64,000 bases of DNA. It comes from Aldehydirespirator sp965220645 (lineage in GTDB: Bacteria; Actinomycetota; Acidimicrobiia; Acidimicrobiales; Aldehydirespiratoraceae). The notes below the pieces were generated by a model, which saw only the letters and a program-made list of their open reading frames with translations, searched no databases and had not been told where the DNA came from. Both the position numbers and the translations under genes were made by a program. This document shows, one piece after another, positions 24,701-33,356 of this stretch; positions within the stretch are counted from its first letter, which is position 1, and each line of letters starts with the position of its first letter. The stretch covers positions 2,790,001 to 2,854,000 of the forward strand of contig OZ244836.1 in NCBI GenBank assembly GCA_965220645.1. Direction: 5' to 3'.

Positions 24701-25852
24701 ATGACCGACACGAGCGTCGTACACCCAGAGCTTCTAACCGTCGATCAGCTTCAGATAGCGCCTTCCCGCAGGCACCGTGAAGTGATCATCAGGTACACCC
24801 TGGTCATGACGGCGCTCGTGTCAGTCCTGGTGAGCACACTGATCGTGTGGAGCCTCCTGCGGGAGGCGTGGACCTTCATCACCCAGGTGGTCTGGGCTGA
24901 CACATGGGGACAGCAGGGATGGTTCCCCCGGCGAGGTCTCTACGACATTCCCACCATCGTCGTCCCCTCCCTGATCGTCACCGGAGTCGCCATGATGGTG
25001 GCCGGACCGCTGGGGCTGGGCGCCGCCGTGTACCTGTCCGAGTACGCCAACCGGAGGGTGCGGTCCTGGCTGAAGCCCGCGCTGGAGATCCTGGCCGGCA
25101 TCCCCTCGGTCGTGCTGGGCTTCTTCGCCCTCACCTGGATCGCGCCGAACCTGGTCGGGCGAATCGGCAGGAACACCTTGCTGGTGCTGGGCGCGGCGAT
25201 CGTGTTGGGCTACGCGGTGATGTCCGCGGGTATTGCACGATCCAAGATCAAGCAGTACCGGGAGGGAGCAGCCGATCCCTCGGCCCGCATCGGCGCGGTG
25301 GCGTCAATAGCAATGCTGTGCGGCGTCTTCGTGCTCGCGGTGGCCTGGGCCCTCAATGTCTGGCTGGACTTCGCCCCCAACAACGCCGGATCGCTGGCCG
25401 CGGCCGGAATCGGCGTGGGGATCCTCACCATCCCGCTGGTGGCCTCCATCTCCGAGGACGCCATGACCGCGGTTCCCTCCTCGCTGCGCGAGGCGTCAGC
25501 GGGGCTCGGGGCCCGCAAGATGACCACCGCCACCACCGTCGTGCTGCCCGCGGCCATCTCTGGCATCGTGGCCGCCTTCATCGTGGCCGTCTCCAGGGCC
25601 ATCGGCGAGACGATGGTGGTCTTCATGGCCGGTGGCGCGGCCGACGCGGCCCGGTTCACCGACTCCCCCTTCGACGGCGGCCTGACCATGACCGCGGCCA
25701 TGGCCTCGCTGGCCTCGGGCACCGACAGCGTCGTGGGCGAGGGCCTGACGTTCCAGAGCCTGTACTTCGTGGGCCTGCTCCTGTTCCTGATCACCCTGAG
25801 CCTCAACATCGTCGCCTCCCGCTTCGTGTCGAAGGTCCGCGAGGCCTACTAG
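24701..25852 (+). CDS. pstC: Phosphate ABC transporter permease PstC
   Basis: The protein has 383 residues with about six to seven membrane helices. An N-terminal cytoplasmic stretch of about 30 residues precedes the first helix. Conserved features are GLGAAVYLSEYANRRVR, LEILAGIPSVVLGFFAL and the coupling helix SLREASAGLGARKMTTATTV, which contacts PstB. It forms the phosphate channel with PstA. The start is ATG, with AGGA upstream. A 50-base gap separates it from pstS and contains a short CCGGG/CCCGG hairpin, which may lower expression relative to pstS. Confidence 0.93.
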   Translation: MTDTSVVHPELLTVDQLQIAPSRRHREVIIRYTLVMTALVSVLVSTLIVWSLLREAWTFITQVVWADTWGQQGWFPRRGLYDIPTIVVPSLIVTGVAMMVAGPLGLGAAVYLSEYANRRVRSWLKPALEILAGIPSVVLGFFALTWIAPNLVGRIGRNTLLVLGAAIVLGYAVMSAGIARSKIKQYREGAADPSARIGAVASIAMLCGVFVLAVAWALNVWLDFAPNNAGSLAAAGIGVGILTIPLVASISEDAMTAVPSSLREASAGLGARKMTTATTVVLPAAISGIVAAFIVAVSRAIGETMVVFMAGGAADAARFTDSPFDGGLTMTAAMASLASGTDSVVGEGLTFQSLYFVGLLLFLITLSLNIVASRFVSKVREAY

Positions 25853-25868
25853 AAGTGCGCTCAGAACA

Positions 25869-26831
25869 ATGATCAGCCGCCTCTCAGACGACAAGTCCCG
25901 GGCTGCCATCGCCGCCTCCATCGAGAGGCGCCGGGTGGACACCCGGGGTCTGCTGTTCAAGACGGTGCTGCAGGCGTCCCTGCTGATCACGCTGGCCCTG
26001 CTGGCCGTGCTGCTGATCACCGTCGCATTGGACAGCACCGATCAGATCGGCACCCGCTTGTGGGATTTCCTGCAGGGCACGCTGCGCTCCCGGTCCGAAG
26101 ACGAGCGTCTCGGCATCCACCAGGGCATCTACGGCTCGATGTGGATCGCGATCATCGTGGCCGTGCTGGCCTTCCCCATAGGCATAGGCGCCGCGGTCTA
26201 CCTCGAGGAGTATGCGCCCAGGAACCGCTTCACCTCGTTCATCGAGGTCAACATCCGGAACCTGGCCGGCGTGCCGTCGGTCGTGTACGGCTTGCTGGGG
26301 TTGGCGCTGCTGCTCAACGGCCAGATCTTCGGATTGGACCGCCTCACCGGCGGGAGCTCGACCCTGTCGGGCGGGATCACGCTGGCCATCCTGGTCCTCC
26401 CCATAGTGATCATCACCTCCGGCGAAGCCTTCCGGGCCGTGCCTGCCTCGCTGCGGGAAGGCGCCTACGGCGTCGGGGCCACCAAGTGGGAGATGATCCG
26501 CACCCAGGTGCTGCCCTACGCCGCGCCGGGCATCCTCACCGGCACGCTGCTGTCGATGGCCAGGGCGGTGGGAGAGGCCGCCCCGCTGATCCTGGTGGGC
26601 GCCATCTCCGGGCGGCTCGGACACAATCCCGGGCTGTTCGACATCGGCGCCCTCACCGATCAGTTCACTGCGCTGCCCATAGTCATCACCAGCTGGACTG
26701 TGCAGTCGGGCCGGGACGTCGGCTTCACCAACGCCGCAGCCGGCGCCATCGTCGTACTGCTCGTGTTCGTGCTATTGATGAACTCCGCCGCGATCCTGTT
26801 GCGGAACCGATTCGAGAACAAGAGAGGCTGA
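25869..26831 (+). CDS. pstA: Phosphate ABC transporter permease PstA
   Basis: The protein has 320 residues with six membrane helices. Typical segments are GIGAAVYLEEYAPRNRF, NLAGVPSVVYGLLGL and the coupling helix VPASLREGAYGVGATKWEMI. It pairs with PstC in the membrane. The start is ATG, 16 bases after the pstC stop. The stop is followed after one base by the pstB start, so the operon is tightly packed. Confidence 0.93.
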   Translation: MISRLSDDKSRAAIAASIERRRVDTRGLLFKTVLQASLLITLALLAVLLITVALDSTDQIGTRLWDFLQGTLRSRSEDERLGIHQGIYGSMWIAIIVAVLAFPIGIGAAVYLEEYAPRNRFTSFIEVNIRNLAGVPSVVYGLLGLALLLNGQIFGLDRLTGGSSTLSGGITLAILVLPIVIITSGEAFRAVPASLREGAYGVGATKWEMIRTQVLPYAAPGILTGTLLSMARAVGEAAPLILVGAISGRLGHNPGLFDIGALTDQFTALPIVITSWTVQSGRDVGFTNAAAGAIVVLLVFVLLMNSAAILLRNRFENKRG

Positions 26832-26832
26832 A

Positions 26833-27711
26833 GTGTCGATGACAGACGAATCTCCCCGCGTGTTCGAACGCCCGGTCGCCACCGCAGGCGAGACGAGTTC
26901 GACACCGGAGATGGCCTCGCTGGCGACCGAACGAGATGTCGTGTTCCGCTCCCGAGACGTCAACGTCTACTACGGCGCCTTCCGTGCGGTGCGCGACGTG
27001 ACCTTCGACGTGCGCAAGAACGAGATCATGGCTCTCATCGGCCCCTCGGGCTGCGGCAAGTCCACGGTGCTGCGCTGTTACAACCGGATGAACGACCTCA
27101 TCAGGGACGCCCGGGTTACCGGCTCCATCACGTACCGCGGCACCGACCTGTACAACGAGCGTGTCGACCCCGTCGAGGTGAGACGCCGCATCGGCATGGT
27201 GTTCCAGAAGCCCAACCCCTTCCCCAAGTCGATCTACGACAACGTCGCCTACGGGCCCAGGGTGGCCGGCCAGAAGAAGGGCCTCGACGACATCGTGGAG
27301 AACTCGCTGCGCAAGGCGGCCCTGTGGGAGGAAGTGAGCGACCGCCTCAAAGACTCCGCCTTCGAACTCTCGGGCGGCCAGCAGCAGCGCCTGTGCATTG
27401 CTCGGGCCATCGCAGTCGGCCCCGACGTGCTGCTGATGGACGAGCCGTGCTCGGCTCTCGACCCGATAGCCACCGCCCGCATCGAGGACCTGATGCAGGA
27501 GATCAAGCAGGACTACACGATCATGATAGTGACCCACAACATGCAGCAGGCCGCCCGGGTGAGCGACACCACGGCGTTCTTCACCGCCGACATCCACTCC
27601 GAGAACGACACCCGCACCGGCATTCTCGTCGAGGTGGCCACCACCCAGAAGATCTTCTCCAATCCCTCCGACGAACGCACCGAGAACTACGTAACCGGAC
27701 GATTCGGCTAG
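26833..27711 (+). CDS. pstB: Phosphate ABC transporter ATP-binding protein PstB
   Basis: The protein has 292 residues. Walker A is GPSGCGKSTVLRC, the signature is LSGGQQQRLCIARA, and Walker B is VLLMDEPCSALDP. The phosphate-importer segment MVFQKPNPFPKSIYDNVAYG is intact. It hydrolyses ATP to drive PstCA. The start is GTG at 26833, with GAGAGG upstream; the ATG two codons on is also possible. The N-terminal 40 residues precede the ABC core and are not conserved. The stop TAG begins a lone short half of the bipartite repeat. Confidence 0.95.
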   Translation: MSMTDESPRVFERPVATAGETSSTPEMASLATERDVVFRSRDVNVYYGAFRAVRDVTFDVRKNEIMALIGPSGCGKSTVLRCYNRMNDLIRDARVTGSITYRGTDLYNERVDPVEVRRRIGMVFQKPNPFPKSIYDNVAYGPRVAGQKKGLDDIVENSLRKAALWEEVSDRLKDSAFELSGGQQQRLCIARAIAVGPDVLLMDEPCSALDPIATARIEDLMQEIKQDYTIMIVTHNMQQAARVSDTTAFFTADIHSENDTRTGILVEVATTQKIFSNPSDERTENYVTGRFG

Positions 27712-27722
27712 AGGCCGAGCGG
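27709..27722 (+). repeat. Bipartite repeat, solitary short half (pstB-phoU)
   Basis: TAGAGGCCGAGCGG starts with the pstB stop codon. No long half follows before phoU at 27750. Confidence 0.6.
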
Positions 27723-27749
27723 CATGGCTCTTGACCCAAGGACCCCAGC

Positions 27750-28511
27750 ATGACCGAGCAGACCCGTAGAGGCTTTCACGCCGAGATCGACGAGATCAGC
27801 GACCTGATCGTCCAGCTGGCGGCCCGAGCCAGCGACGCCGTGGCGAGGGCCACCGACGCCTTGTTGAAGTACGACCTGGTCGAGGCCCAACAGATCATCG
27901 ACGACGACGACCAAATCGACGTAGCCGCCATAGAGGTCGAGGAGAAGTGCCAGAGCCTGCTGGCGCTGCAACAGCCCATGGCCGGTGACCTCCGCCAGAT
28001 CCTGGCTGCCATGTGGATCACCGGCGAACTCGAGCGGACCGGAGGTCTCGCCTGCAACATCTGCAAGGGAGCCCGCCGGATGTTCCCCACGGAGCTGCCG
28101 CCGAGACTGCGCGGCCTCATCGCGGAGATGAACGAGGAGGCGATCCGGCTGATCCGGTTGTCGGTGGACTCCTACTCCGAACACGACGCGGCCTTGGCCG
28201 GAGCCCTCGACGACATCGACGACCGGCTCGACAGCCTGCACCGCACCTTCGTCAAGACCCTCCTCGAGTCGAGCCGCACGCACGATCTCGACATCCAGCC
28301 GTCCGTGCAACTGGCCCTGATAGCCCGCTACTACGAGCGCATCGGTGACCATGCCGTGAACATCAGCGACCGGGTCCGCTACATGGTCTCGGGCGTTATG
28401 CCTTGGCGAGCCGGCATGGCCCGGCACCGCTTGCGCGAAGAGCCAACACTGCAAGAACTGCCCGCCGACCCGGCGGAGATGTCCTCCAACGGCGACGACA
28501 AGGTTGACTAG
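27750..28511 (+). CDS. phoU: Phosphate signalling protein PhoU
   Basis: The protein has 253 residues with two PhoU three-helix repeats. Each repeat has the metal-binding E/D-x3-D pattern. Family motifs seen are QPMAGDLRQILAAMW, ELERTGGLACNI and ERIGDHAVNISDRVRYMVSG. PhoU links the Pst transporter to the sensor kinase and represses the Pho response when phosphate is plentiful. The start is ATG. It is followed 12 bases later by the histidine kinase gene, which supports that job here. The C-terminal 40 residues after the second repeat are not conserved. Confidence 0.93.
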   Translation: MTEQTRRGFHAEIDEISDLIVQLAARASDAVARATDALLKYDLVEAQQIIDDDDQIDVAAIEVEEKCQSLLALQQPMAGDLRQILAAMWITGELERTGGLACNICKGARRMFPTELPPRLRGLIAEMNEEAIRLIRLSVDSYSEHDAALAGALDDIDDRLDSLHRTFVKTLLESSRTHDLDIQPSVQLALIARYYERIGDHAVNISDRVRYMVSGVMPWRAGMARHRLREEPTLQELPADPAEMSSNGDDKVD

Positions 28512-28523
28512 AGTCGCGAGTTG

Positions 28524-29753
28524 ATGACCCCGCTCATCATCGGAGTTCTGCTGGTGGTGGGCGGTGCGATGGCGGGAATCGCCATAGACCGGGTGCGCTT
28601 GCGGCGATGGATCCGCAAGCGCGGCCCGCAGCGATACCACCACGCCGCTCCGATCGGGGCTCTCCACAACCAGAGACGGTCAGCCCGTCAGGTCGTCGAG
28701 GATGCCGACCGGCGGTTGCAGCAGGCCGAGGCCCGCCAACTCTCAACTGAGACCGAATCCCGGCGGGTGGAAGCGAGCCTGGACGCGCTGCCGGCCGGGC
28801 TCGTGCTGTGCGACCGCAACGGTCGGGTGGTCGCACAGAACACCGCAGCGACGCAGTTCCTGCAAGCCCGCCACGGCGAGGCCCTCGTGGCCAGGGTGAT
28901 CAAGGATCTGCTCGAGCAGGCCCGGTTCGGTGAGCGGGTCACCACCAGGGTCGAGCTGCACGTCGAGCCCCGCCGCAGCTACGAGGTGACGGCCGGTCCC
29001 GTCGAGCGCGAGGGTGAGATGCTGGGCGCCGTCGCGCTGGTGCACGACATCACCGAGCACGACCGCATCGAGTCCGTGAGAAGGGACTTCGTGGCCAACG
29101 TCAGCCACGAGCTCAAGACCCCGATCGGAGCTCTGAGCCTGCTGGCGGACTCGCTGGCCGCGGACTCCGAGCCGGAGGTGGTGGCCCGTCTCGCGGGCCG
29201 GATGCAGTTCGAGGTACAGCGGGTGGCCAACACAATCGACGACCTGCTGACCCTGGCCACGCTCGAGGACGAAAGCGGCCGCCCCGGCGAGCAGGTCGAC
29301 ATCGCGGCCGTGGTGGCGACGGCTGCCGACCGCATCTCGGAGACCGCCGAGCAATGGGACGTCAAGGTGGTGGTGTCGATACCCGCCGACCTCGCACCGA
29401 TGCGAGGCTCCCGGCTTCATCTCGAGTCGGCCGTGTTCAACCTTCTCGACAACGCGGTGAAGTTCAGCGAACCCGGCGGACGGGTCGATGTCGAAGTCGA
29501 GGCCGACCGGCACACCTTGACCCTCTCGGTAACCGACGAGGGCATCGGCATCCCCGCGGCCGAGCGGTCCCGGATCTTCGAGCGCTTCTACCGGGTCGAC
29601 CGGGCTCGCAGCCGCAGCACGGGCGGCACCGGGCTGGGGCTGTCGATCGTGCGCCACGCGGCGCTGTACCACGGAGGCGACGTGAGCGTGGCCTCGCGGG
29701 AGGGCCTCGGAGCCCAGTTCACCCTCGAACTCCCCCTCGACAACGGCGACTGA
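28524..29753 (+). CDS. PhoR/SenX3-type sensor histidine kinase
   Basis: The protein has 409 residues. One N-terminal membrane helix (LIIGVLLVVGGAMAGIAI) is followed by a coiled segment. A PAS domain (LDALPAGLVLCDRNGRVVA) comes next, then the HisKA domain with the phosphorylated histidine in DFVANVSHELKTPIGAL. The ATPase domain has NLLDNAVKFSE, DEGIGIP, FERFYRVDRARS and GTGLGLSIVRHA. No extracytoplasmic sensor domain is present, as in SenX3. Phosphate status is therefore probably sensed through PhoU and Pst. No response-regulator gene follows: the next gene is on the other strand. The start is ATG 28524; a TTG directly before it is less likely. Confidence 0.9.
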   Translation: MTPLIIGVLLVVGGAMAGIAIDRVRLRRWIRKRGPQRYHHAAPIGALHNQRRSARQVVEDADRRLQQAEARQLSTETESRRVEASLDALPAGLVLCDRNGRVVAQNTAATQFLQARHGEALVARVIKDLLEQARFGERVTTRVELHVEPRRSYEVTAGPVEREGEMLGAVALVHDITEHDRIESVRRDFVANVSHELKTPIGALSLLADSLAADSEPEVVARLAGRMQFEVQRVANTIDDLLTLATLEDESGRPGEQVDIAAVVATAADRISETAEQWDVKVVVSIPADLAPMRGSRLHLESAVFNLLDNAVKFSEPGGRVDVEVEADRHTLTLSVTDEGIGIPAAERSRIFERFYRVDRARSRSTGGTGLGLSIVRHAALYHGGDVSVASREGLGAQFTLELPLDNGD

Positions 29754-29763
29754 GCAACTGCTA

Positions 29764-30558
29764 CTAGAGGTTGGCGCTCCCGTCGCCAGCCCCAGCAGCC
29801 GAAGCCAGAAGCGACTGGCGCTGCCGCTCGAGCCAGCCCAGCAGGACGGCGACCGCCCTGGGGTCGTGGCGCAGGTGGTGCCCGGCGCCGCTGATGACGC
29901 GCAGATCGGCACCGGGATGGGCATCGGCCAGGACCCGGGCGTCGAACACCGGGACCGTCTCGTCGTCGCTGCCGTGGAGCACCAGCAGGGACCGGTCTCC
30001 GAGCGACTCCGCGGCCTCCACGGCTCGCACGGCCTTGATCTCCGCAGCCCACCGATCAAAACGCAGGGGGAACGCCGGATCACGCACCACGCCAACCTCC
30101 CGGGCCCAGACCAGCAGCTTGCGAGGGTTGCGGGCCCAGTCCTCGAAATCGGCCGGCGCGGCCACTGCGGCCACACCCCGCACCCGCTCGTCGCGGCTGG
30201 CCACCACGACCGCGAGGGCGCCCCCGGTTCCGAAGCCGATCAGCCAGACGCCGGCGCACGGCACCTCCGACGTCAGGAAGTCGACTGCTCCGGCCAGGTC
30301 GCGTCTCCAGCCGTCGAGCGAGAAGTCTCCCGAGGAGCCGGCCACTCCCCTTGAGGCGAAGGTCAGCACGGCGAAACCGGCCTCCGCGGCGATCAGGTCG
30401 GCGAGCGCCGGCATGGTCAGCGTGGAGTTGATGCCCCCGCCCGGTTCGGATGGGAAGCCGTGGACGATCACCGCCGCAGGCTGCACGGCAGGAGGTCGGG
30501 CCGGGCGGGCTAGATAGGCCTCCAGAACGTTCGAGTCGACGGCGAACTGCCTGTCCAT
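29764..30558 (-). CDS. Alpha/beta-hydrolase fold protein with a Gly at the nucleophile position
   Basis: The protein has 264 residues. The oxyanion-hole region (VIVHGFPSEPGGGIN), a nucleophile elbow (IGFGTGGALAVV), an acid region (LLVLHGSDDETVPV) and the catalytic-type histidine (GAGHHLRHDP) are in the right order for a serine hydrolase. The elbow reads G-F-G-T-G, with Gly where the catalytic Ser of G-x-S-x-G should be. The protein may be inactive as an esterase or may work differently. The start is ATG 30558; an upstream ATG adds eight residues. It converges on the sensor kinase gene with a 10-base gap. Confidence 0.75.
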   Translation of the reverse strand: MDRQFAVDSNVLEAYLARPARPPAVQPAAVIVHGFPSEPGGGINSTLTMPALADLIAAEAGFAVLTFASRGVAGSSGDFSLDGWRRDLAGAVDFLTSEVPCAGVWLIGFGTGGALAVVVASRDERVRGVAAVAAPADFEDWARNPRKLLVWAREVGVVRDPAFPLRFDRWAAEIKAVRAVEAAESLGDRSLLVLHGSDDETVPVFDARVLADAHPGADLRVISGAGHHLRHDPRAVAVLLGWLERQRQSLLASAAGAGDGSANL

Positions 30559-30590
30559 CGGAGCCACCGTATCTCGGTGCACCGACGCGC

Positions 30591-30620
30591 AGTGGGGCGG
30601 GCCCGAGGACCCGCCCCACT
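30591..30620. terminator. Strong hairpin, possible terminator
   Basis: A perfect 11-bp stem (AGTGGGGCGGG, 30591-30601, with its complement 30610-30620) closes an 8-base loop. On the plus strand it is followed by AGTCGTTTCTG, with only a weak T-run; on the minus strand no T-run follows. It could end a minus-strand transcript that begins near 30880. Confidence 0.5.
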
Positions 30621-30766
30621 AGTCGTTTCTGCCGGAAATCCCGGGCGAGCCTCGCACACTCGCAGCTGCAATGGCCGCGGTGCCTGGCCGGATGTGACGA
30701 GGTCCGGCGACTCGGGTCCGGGGGTGGAGCTGGCGGGGATTCGCCAGTCGGTCCAGCTTGCCGTAG

Positions 30767-30828
30767 CTAGCGGCCAGCCACCTCCAAGGTCACAAAGCGT
30801 TTAGCACTCAGTTGGACCACCTCCTTTC
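30767..30828 (-). promoter_or_regulatory. Extended Shine-Dalgarno motif with a 17-codon open frame
   Basis: On the minus strand GAAAGGAGGTGGTCC (30814-30828) is nearly the full complement of the 3' tail of 16S rRNA, far longer than an ordinary ribosome-binding site. A GTG inside it (30820) opens a 17-codon frame (VQLSAKRFVTLEVAGR, stop at 30767). The GTG overlaps the motif, so ordinary initiation there is doubtful; a leader peptide or ribosome-holding site is possible. Confidence 0.35.
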
Positions 30829-30888
30829 CTTGGTGACAACAGTCAACCACAAGAGGGCCCGCTATGCCACGCTTTCGTGAACTGCGAT

Positions 30889-31350
30889 CTATCCGCTCGT
30901 CCGCCGGCCGGGAGGCTCGCCTGCGCTGAAGGCGCCGATCTCGGAGAGATACGCGAGCTGCACTTCGAGGATGCACACGACGTCCACCGGGTCGGGGCCC
31001 CCCTCCTCCAGCGATCGGGCCACCACCGCGTCGCACGCCGCATCGGTGTCAGCCACGGCCATGTCGCCGACGGACACTGCGGGATCACCCAACTCCTGGC
31101 CGTAGGAGGTCGCGAGGCCCACGGCGGCAAACCAGTCGAGATGCCAACCGAGCACGGCCCTGACTTCGTCGTAGCTCACCCTGGCGGTCACTTCGTCAGG
31201 CAGGCGGTCGGCCACATAGGTGACCGCCTCCGACAGCCGGTACACCGACGGGGCAGTCTCCTGCTCGAGGCGCCCGACCGCGATCCCGACGGAGACGAAG
31301 GCGATCGCAACGACGGCGGCCAACCCGACCGCGGCGATCAGCCAGATCAC
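30889..31350 (-). CDS. Hypothetical protein with one N-terminal membrane helix
   Basis: The protein has 153 residues. One hydrophobic helix (IWLIAAVGLAAVVAIAFVSV) is followed by a soluble domain of about 120 residues with SEAVTYVADRLPDEVTARVSY and DEVRAVLGWHLDWFAA. The helix lacks a lipobox or cleavage site, so it is probably a membrane anchor with the domain outside. I do not recognise a named family. The start is GTG, shortly after the acyl-CoA dehydrogenase stop and a short-half repeat, so the two genes are probably co-transcribed. Confidence 0.7.
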   Translation of the reverse strand: MIWLIAAVGLAAVVAIAFVSVGIAVGRLEQETAPSVYRLSEAVTYVADRLPDEVTARVSYDEVRAVLGWHLDWFAAVGLATSYGQELGDPAVSVGDMAVADTDAACDAVVARSLEEGGPDPVDVVCILEVQLAYLSEIGAFSAGEPPGRRTSG

Positions 31351-31358
31351 GGCGCCTA

Positions 31359-31371
31359 CGCTCGGCCTCTA
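31359..31371 (-). repeat. Bipartite repeat, solitary short half (acyl-CoA dehydrogenase stop)
   Basis: On the minus strand TAGAGGCCGAGCG begins with the stop codon of the acyl-CoA dehydrogenase gene. The preceding bases make a local palindrome (GGCCTCTAGAGGCC). No long half is present. Confidence 0.55.
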
Positions 31372-32484
31372 GAGGCCGATGCGCTGGGCCAGCAGCTCCC
31401 GGTGGTAGGTGGGATCGCCGAAGATGAGTTCAGAGCTCTTGGCCCGCTTGAAGTACAGGTGCGCGGGATGCTCCCAGGTAAAGCCGATCCCTCCGTGAAT
31501 CTGGATGTTCTCGGCGGCCGCGTGAAAGTAGGCCTCCGAGCAGTAGCTCTTGGCCAGCGACGCGACCTGGGGCAGCTCATCGTTCATCTCGGATGCGCAC
31601 CAGCCCGCGTAGTAGGCGGCTGACTTGGCCGACTCGACCTCCAGGAGCATGTCTGCGCACTTGTGCTTGATCGCCTGGAACGAGCCGATGGGCCGGCCGA
31701 ACTGCACCCGGACCTTGGCGTACTCCACCGACATGTCCAGACAGCGCTGCGCCCCGCCCACCTGCTCGGCCGCCAGGGCCACTGCAGCCAGATCGAGGAT
31801 GGTCTCCAGCACCGGCCAGCCCTCACCGTCGGTTCCGATGAGCGTCGCCTCGGTGCCCTCGAAGGTGAGCTTGGCCTGCTTGCGGGTCTGGTCCATGGTC
31901 GACAGCGGCGTGCGGGTAAGGCCGGGAGCGTCGGGATCGACGGTGAACAGGGAGATGCCGGCGGCGGTGCGGGCCGCGACGATTATCAGGTTGGCAGTAT
32001 GGCCGTCGAGCACGTACATCTTGACGCCGTCGAGCCTCCATGAGCCGTTGTCGGGCGAGGCCACCATGGTGATCCCGGGCTCGTCCCAGCGGCCGTTCTG
32101 CTCGGTGAACGCAAGCGTGCCTCTGGTCTCGCCGGAGGCGATGCCGCCGAGGTGGGCGTGCTTGGCGTCCTCGTCGCCGCAGTGCATCAGCGTGTTGGCG
32201 GCCAGCACCGCGGAGGAGAAGTACGGCGCGCACAACAGGGCCCGGCCCATCTCCTCGAGCACGACGACCTGCTCCACGCAGGTGAAGCCCTGGCCGCCGT
32301 AGGCCTCGGGAATGGTCAGGGCGGGGAGGCCCATCTGCTCCGACAGCTGGGCCCAGACGTCGGAATCGAAGCCACGCTCGGTGTCCATCTGCTCGCGCAC
32401 CGCCGACTCGGGCGACTTCTCCTCGAGGAAGGCGCGGACGAATTCTCTGAGCTGCTCCTGCTCGTCGGTGAATGCGAAGTTCAC
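31369..32484 (-). CDS. Acyl-CoA dehydrogenase family protein
   Basis: The protein has 371 residues, the normal size. The FAD-dependent fold is recognised from FTDEQEQLREFVRAFL, AYGGQGFTCVEQVVVLEEMG, the C-terminal helical bundle YAKVRVQFGRPIGSFQAIKH and IHGGIGFTWEHPAHLYFKRAK. It oxidises acyl-CoA thioesters at the alpha-beta bond and passes electrons to ETF. In place of the usual catalytic Glu segment the bundle reads GGIGFTWEHP, as in the FadE-type actinobacterial enzymes that work on bulky side chains. The start is GTG, with TAGGAG upstream. It is divergent from the first sufC gene. Confidence 0.9.
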   Translation of the reverse strand: MNFAFTDEQEQLREFVRAFLEEKSPESAVREQMDTERGFDSDVWAQLSEQMGLPALTIPEAYGGQGFTCVEQVVVLEEMGRALLCAPYFSSAVLAANTLMHCGDEDAKHAHLGGIASGETRGTLAFTEQNGRWDEPGITMVASPDNGSWRLDGVKMYVLDGHTANLIIVAARTAAGISLFTVDPDAPGLTRTPLSTMDQTRKQAKLTFEGTEATLIGTDGEGWPVLETILDLAAVALAAEQVGGAQRCLDMSVEYAKVRVQFGRPIGSFQAIKHKCADMLLEVESAKSAAYYAGWCASEMNDELPQVASLAKSYCSEAYFHAAAENIQIHGGIGFTWEHPAHLYFKRAKSSELIFGDPTYHRELLAQRIGL

Positions 32485-32597
32485 GTGGGGACACTCCTAG
32501 CAGTCGTGTGAGGGCCAAACCGTGTGGGGGCCAAGCTATCGGGGCGGATCGTGCCTTGAACGGCCGTAGTGCCCGCTGCGGGCCGTAGGATCGGGTC

Positions 32598-33352
<755 letters not shown>

Positions 33353-33356
<4 letters not shown>

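Larger units (their letters stand above)
30559..30888. other. 330-bp gap with a strong hairpin and an anti-Shine-Dalgarno complement
   Basis: This gap lies between two minus-strand genes. It contains the hairpin at 30591-30620 and the motif at 30767-30828, listed separately. Between them (30621-30766) are GC-rich stretches, including CCCGGACC/CGGACC direct repeats around 30700-30740 on the minus strand, but no frame I can support. The whole stretch could be a minus-strand small RNA ending at the hairpin; that is an inference only. Confidence 0.4.

Noticed and set aside
30811..30830. Fragment of the 16S rRNA 3' end (GGACCACCTCCTTTC)
   Set aside because: No further rRNA similarity on either side; more likely an extended ribosome-binding site on the minus strand.
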